Shown here: one piece after another, positions 63,269 through 64,000 of the stretch
How the letters are laid out: every line of letters begins with the position of its first letter
How positions within the stretch are numbered: the stretch's first letter is position 1
NCBI GenBank assembly: GCA_900320905.1
Contig: ONTZ01000029.1
Span: 18,573-82,572 of the forward strand
DNA length: 64,000 bases
Reading direction: 5' to 3'
DNA from: an uncultured Prevotella sp.
Lineage (GTDB): Bacteria; Bacteroidota; Bacteroidia; Bacteroidales; Bacteroidaceae
The notes under the pieces: generated by a model
Told to the model about the DNA's origin: nothing
What the model saw: the letters and a program-made list of their open reading frames with translations, nothing else
Database searches by the model: none
Translations under genes and position numbers: made by a program

Positions 63269-63382
63269 TTAGAGTAGTGGGCCGTGGCCCATGCAACTGG
63301 TCGTTGTGATGGCCGTCAAGAAGGCTGTGAGCGCGGCTACTATCACCTTCACCGCAACCTCAATGAATCCTTTCTTTCTCAT
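63269..63382 (-). CDS. Smalltalk-family small protein, copy 2
   Basis: The 37-residue protein is identical to copy 1 at 24207-24320 except Val for Ile at residue 9, with only a few silent base changes. It lies 20 bp after the HU-like gene. The near identity of two loci 39 kb apart points to recent duplication or gene conversion. Confidence 0.8.
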   Translation of the reverse strand: MRKKGFIEVAVKVIVAALTAFLTAITTTSCMGHGPLL

Positions 63383-63402
63383 AACTTTTGACTTTTCACT
63401 TC

Positions 63403-64000
63403 TTACTGGTCTGGGTTGTCGCCGTTGTCATCGCCGCCACCGCCGTTGTCGCCTCCGGTGTTGTCACCGCCTTGGCTGGTGCCGCCACCATTGCCGCCTT
63501 GGTTCTGACCGCTGTTGGTGTTCTCACCCGTGTTGGTGTTCTCGCCACCGTTCTCGGGGTCTTCCACCTCGCCACTGTCGCCAGAGGTGACGCGCTTCAA
63601 CACATTTCCCTCTTCGTCGAGACAGGTGATCTGGATGCTGGTGTTCTTCAACTCCTCCTTCACCTCCACGTTGGGCGTGAACACAATCCTGCGGGTGGTG
63701 ATGAGGCCCGTCTTTACATCCTCCAACTTCTCCACTGACTTCGAGCGTACGCCGAAGCGCATCGTTCCCAGTCCGGGGATGGGGATGGAGTGACCTTCGG
63801 TGGCCCACGTGCGGATCACCTCGCCTGCGGCATCCCAAGCCGCCTTGATCACACCTGCGGAGATGCCTGAGTGGGTTGATGCCTCCGCGAATACCTTCTT
63901 TTCTGCGATGGGGATGTAGAGGTCAGGACGCATCACGAACTTCTTCACACCCGGGTTCTTGCCGATTTTCAACTCTCGGCGCTGAGCAATTACTTTAATA
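63403..64000 (-). CDS. HU-family DNA-binding protein with Gly/Asn/Gln-rich tail (cut by window edge)
   Basis: The frame stays open to the right edge, so the N-terminus is outside the window. Visible parts: RRELKIGKNPGVKKFVMRPD, the HU-like helices (STHSGISAGVIKAAWDAAGE then VIRTWATEGHSIPIPGLGT), an arm with RRIVFTPNVEVKEELKN, then a low-complexity tail rich in Gly, Asn, Thr and Gln that ends DNPDQ. This fits the Bacteroidetes HU-like proteins that usually precede a smalltalk gene. The tail is shared in style and DNA with the DUF6261 protein at 24371-25240. Confidence 0.8.
   Translation of the reverse strand, partial: IKVIAQRRELKIGKNPGVKKFVMRPDLYIPIAEKKVFAEASTHSGISAGVIKAAWDAAGEVIRTWATEGHSIPIPGLGTMRFGVRSKSVEKLEDVKTGLITTRRIVFTPNVEVKEELKNTSIQITCLDEEGNVLKRVTSGDSGEVEDPENGGENTNTGENTNSGQNQGGNGGGTSQGGDNTGGDNGGGGDDNGDNPDQ

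Overview
The window looks like a chromosomal segment of a Bacteroidales bacterium, most likely Prevotella/Segatella-like. Evidence: PorQ of the type IX secretion system, a DUF2723 (GT117) membrane protein, 'smalltalk' and DUF6261 proteins, BspA-type LRR relics, a TonB/BlaR1 fusion, GH94 and GH3 enzymes, MeaB, and many promoters of the Bacteroidetes type (TTTG, 20 bp, TAnnTTTG). I could check seven such promoters with exactly 20 bp between the boxes.

Layout. (1) 1-9.5 kb is accessory. It holds a divergent primary-type sigma factor followed by a region-2-only sigma fragment and a shrunken DnaE-like protein. An operon of three unknown proteins, a PD-(D/E)XK nuclease and a WYL regulator runs the other way. 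Then come a second DnaE-like fragment and a nuclease + metallo-beta-lactamase pair. A 22-codon relic of a second metallo-beta-lactamase gene lies between the first nuclease and the WYL gene. (2) 9.5-24.2 kb is core: cellobiose phosphorylase, a flavoprotein, an ADP-forming acyl-CoA synthetase, then an operon of alpha-2-macroglobulin, DUF1573 protein, MeaB and IspH. (3) 24.2-37.4 kb is a second, visibly AT-rich accessory island. It has smalltalk + DUF6261, an iteron-like 43-bp repeat array, an AT-rich element with long inverted repeats, a decayed REP-associated transposase, a defence-type reverse transcriptase followed by secreted trypsin-like and FGE-like proteins, an AlbA_2 protein, two HEPN-like proteins around an XRE regulator, LRR relics and an orphan CdiA-CT-like nuclease. 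(4) 37.5-64 kb is mostly core: BlaI/BlaR1-type regulators, Cmk/PorQ, TonB and TatD, tRNA-Ser, an ExbB/ExbD operon, GH3, a polysaccharide deacetylase, GT117, a THUMP methyltransferase-DPP IV-PurD operon, a histidine kinase, an M15 peptidase, a DUF2807 lipoprotein, and a second smalltalk gene after an HU-type protein cut by the window edge.

The strongest candidates for undescribed biology are: the sigma-fragment/DnaE-fragment genes of the left island, which appear to share an upstream DNA motif; the repeated nuclease-metallo-beta-lactamase module; the reverse transcriptase with secreted protease and FGE-like partners; and the tail-plus-smalltalk cassette found behind two unrelated genes. No homology search or folding program was run. 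All family calls are from reading motifs.
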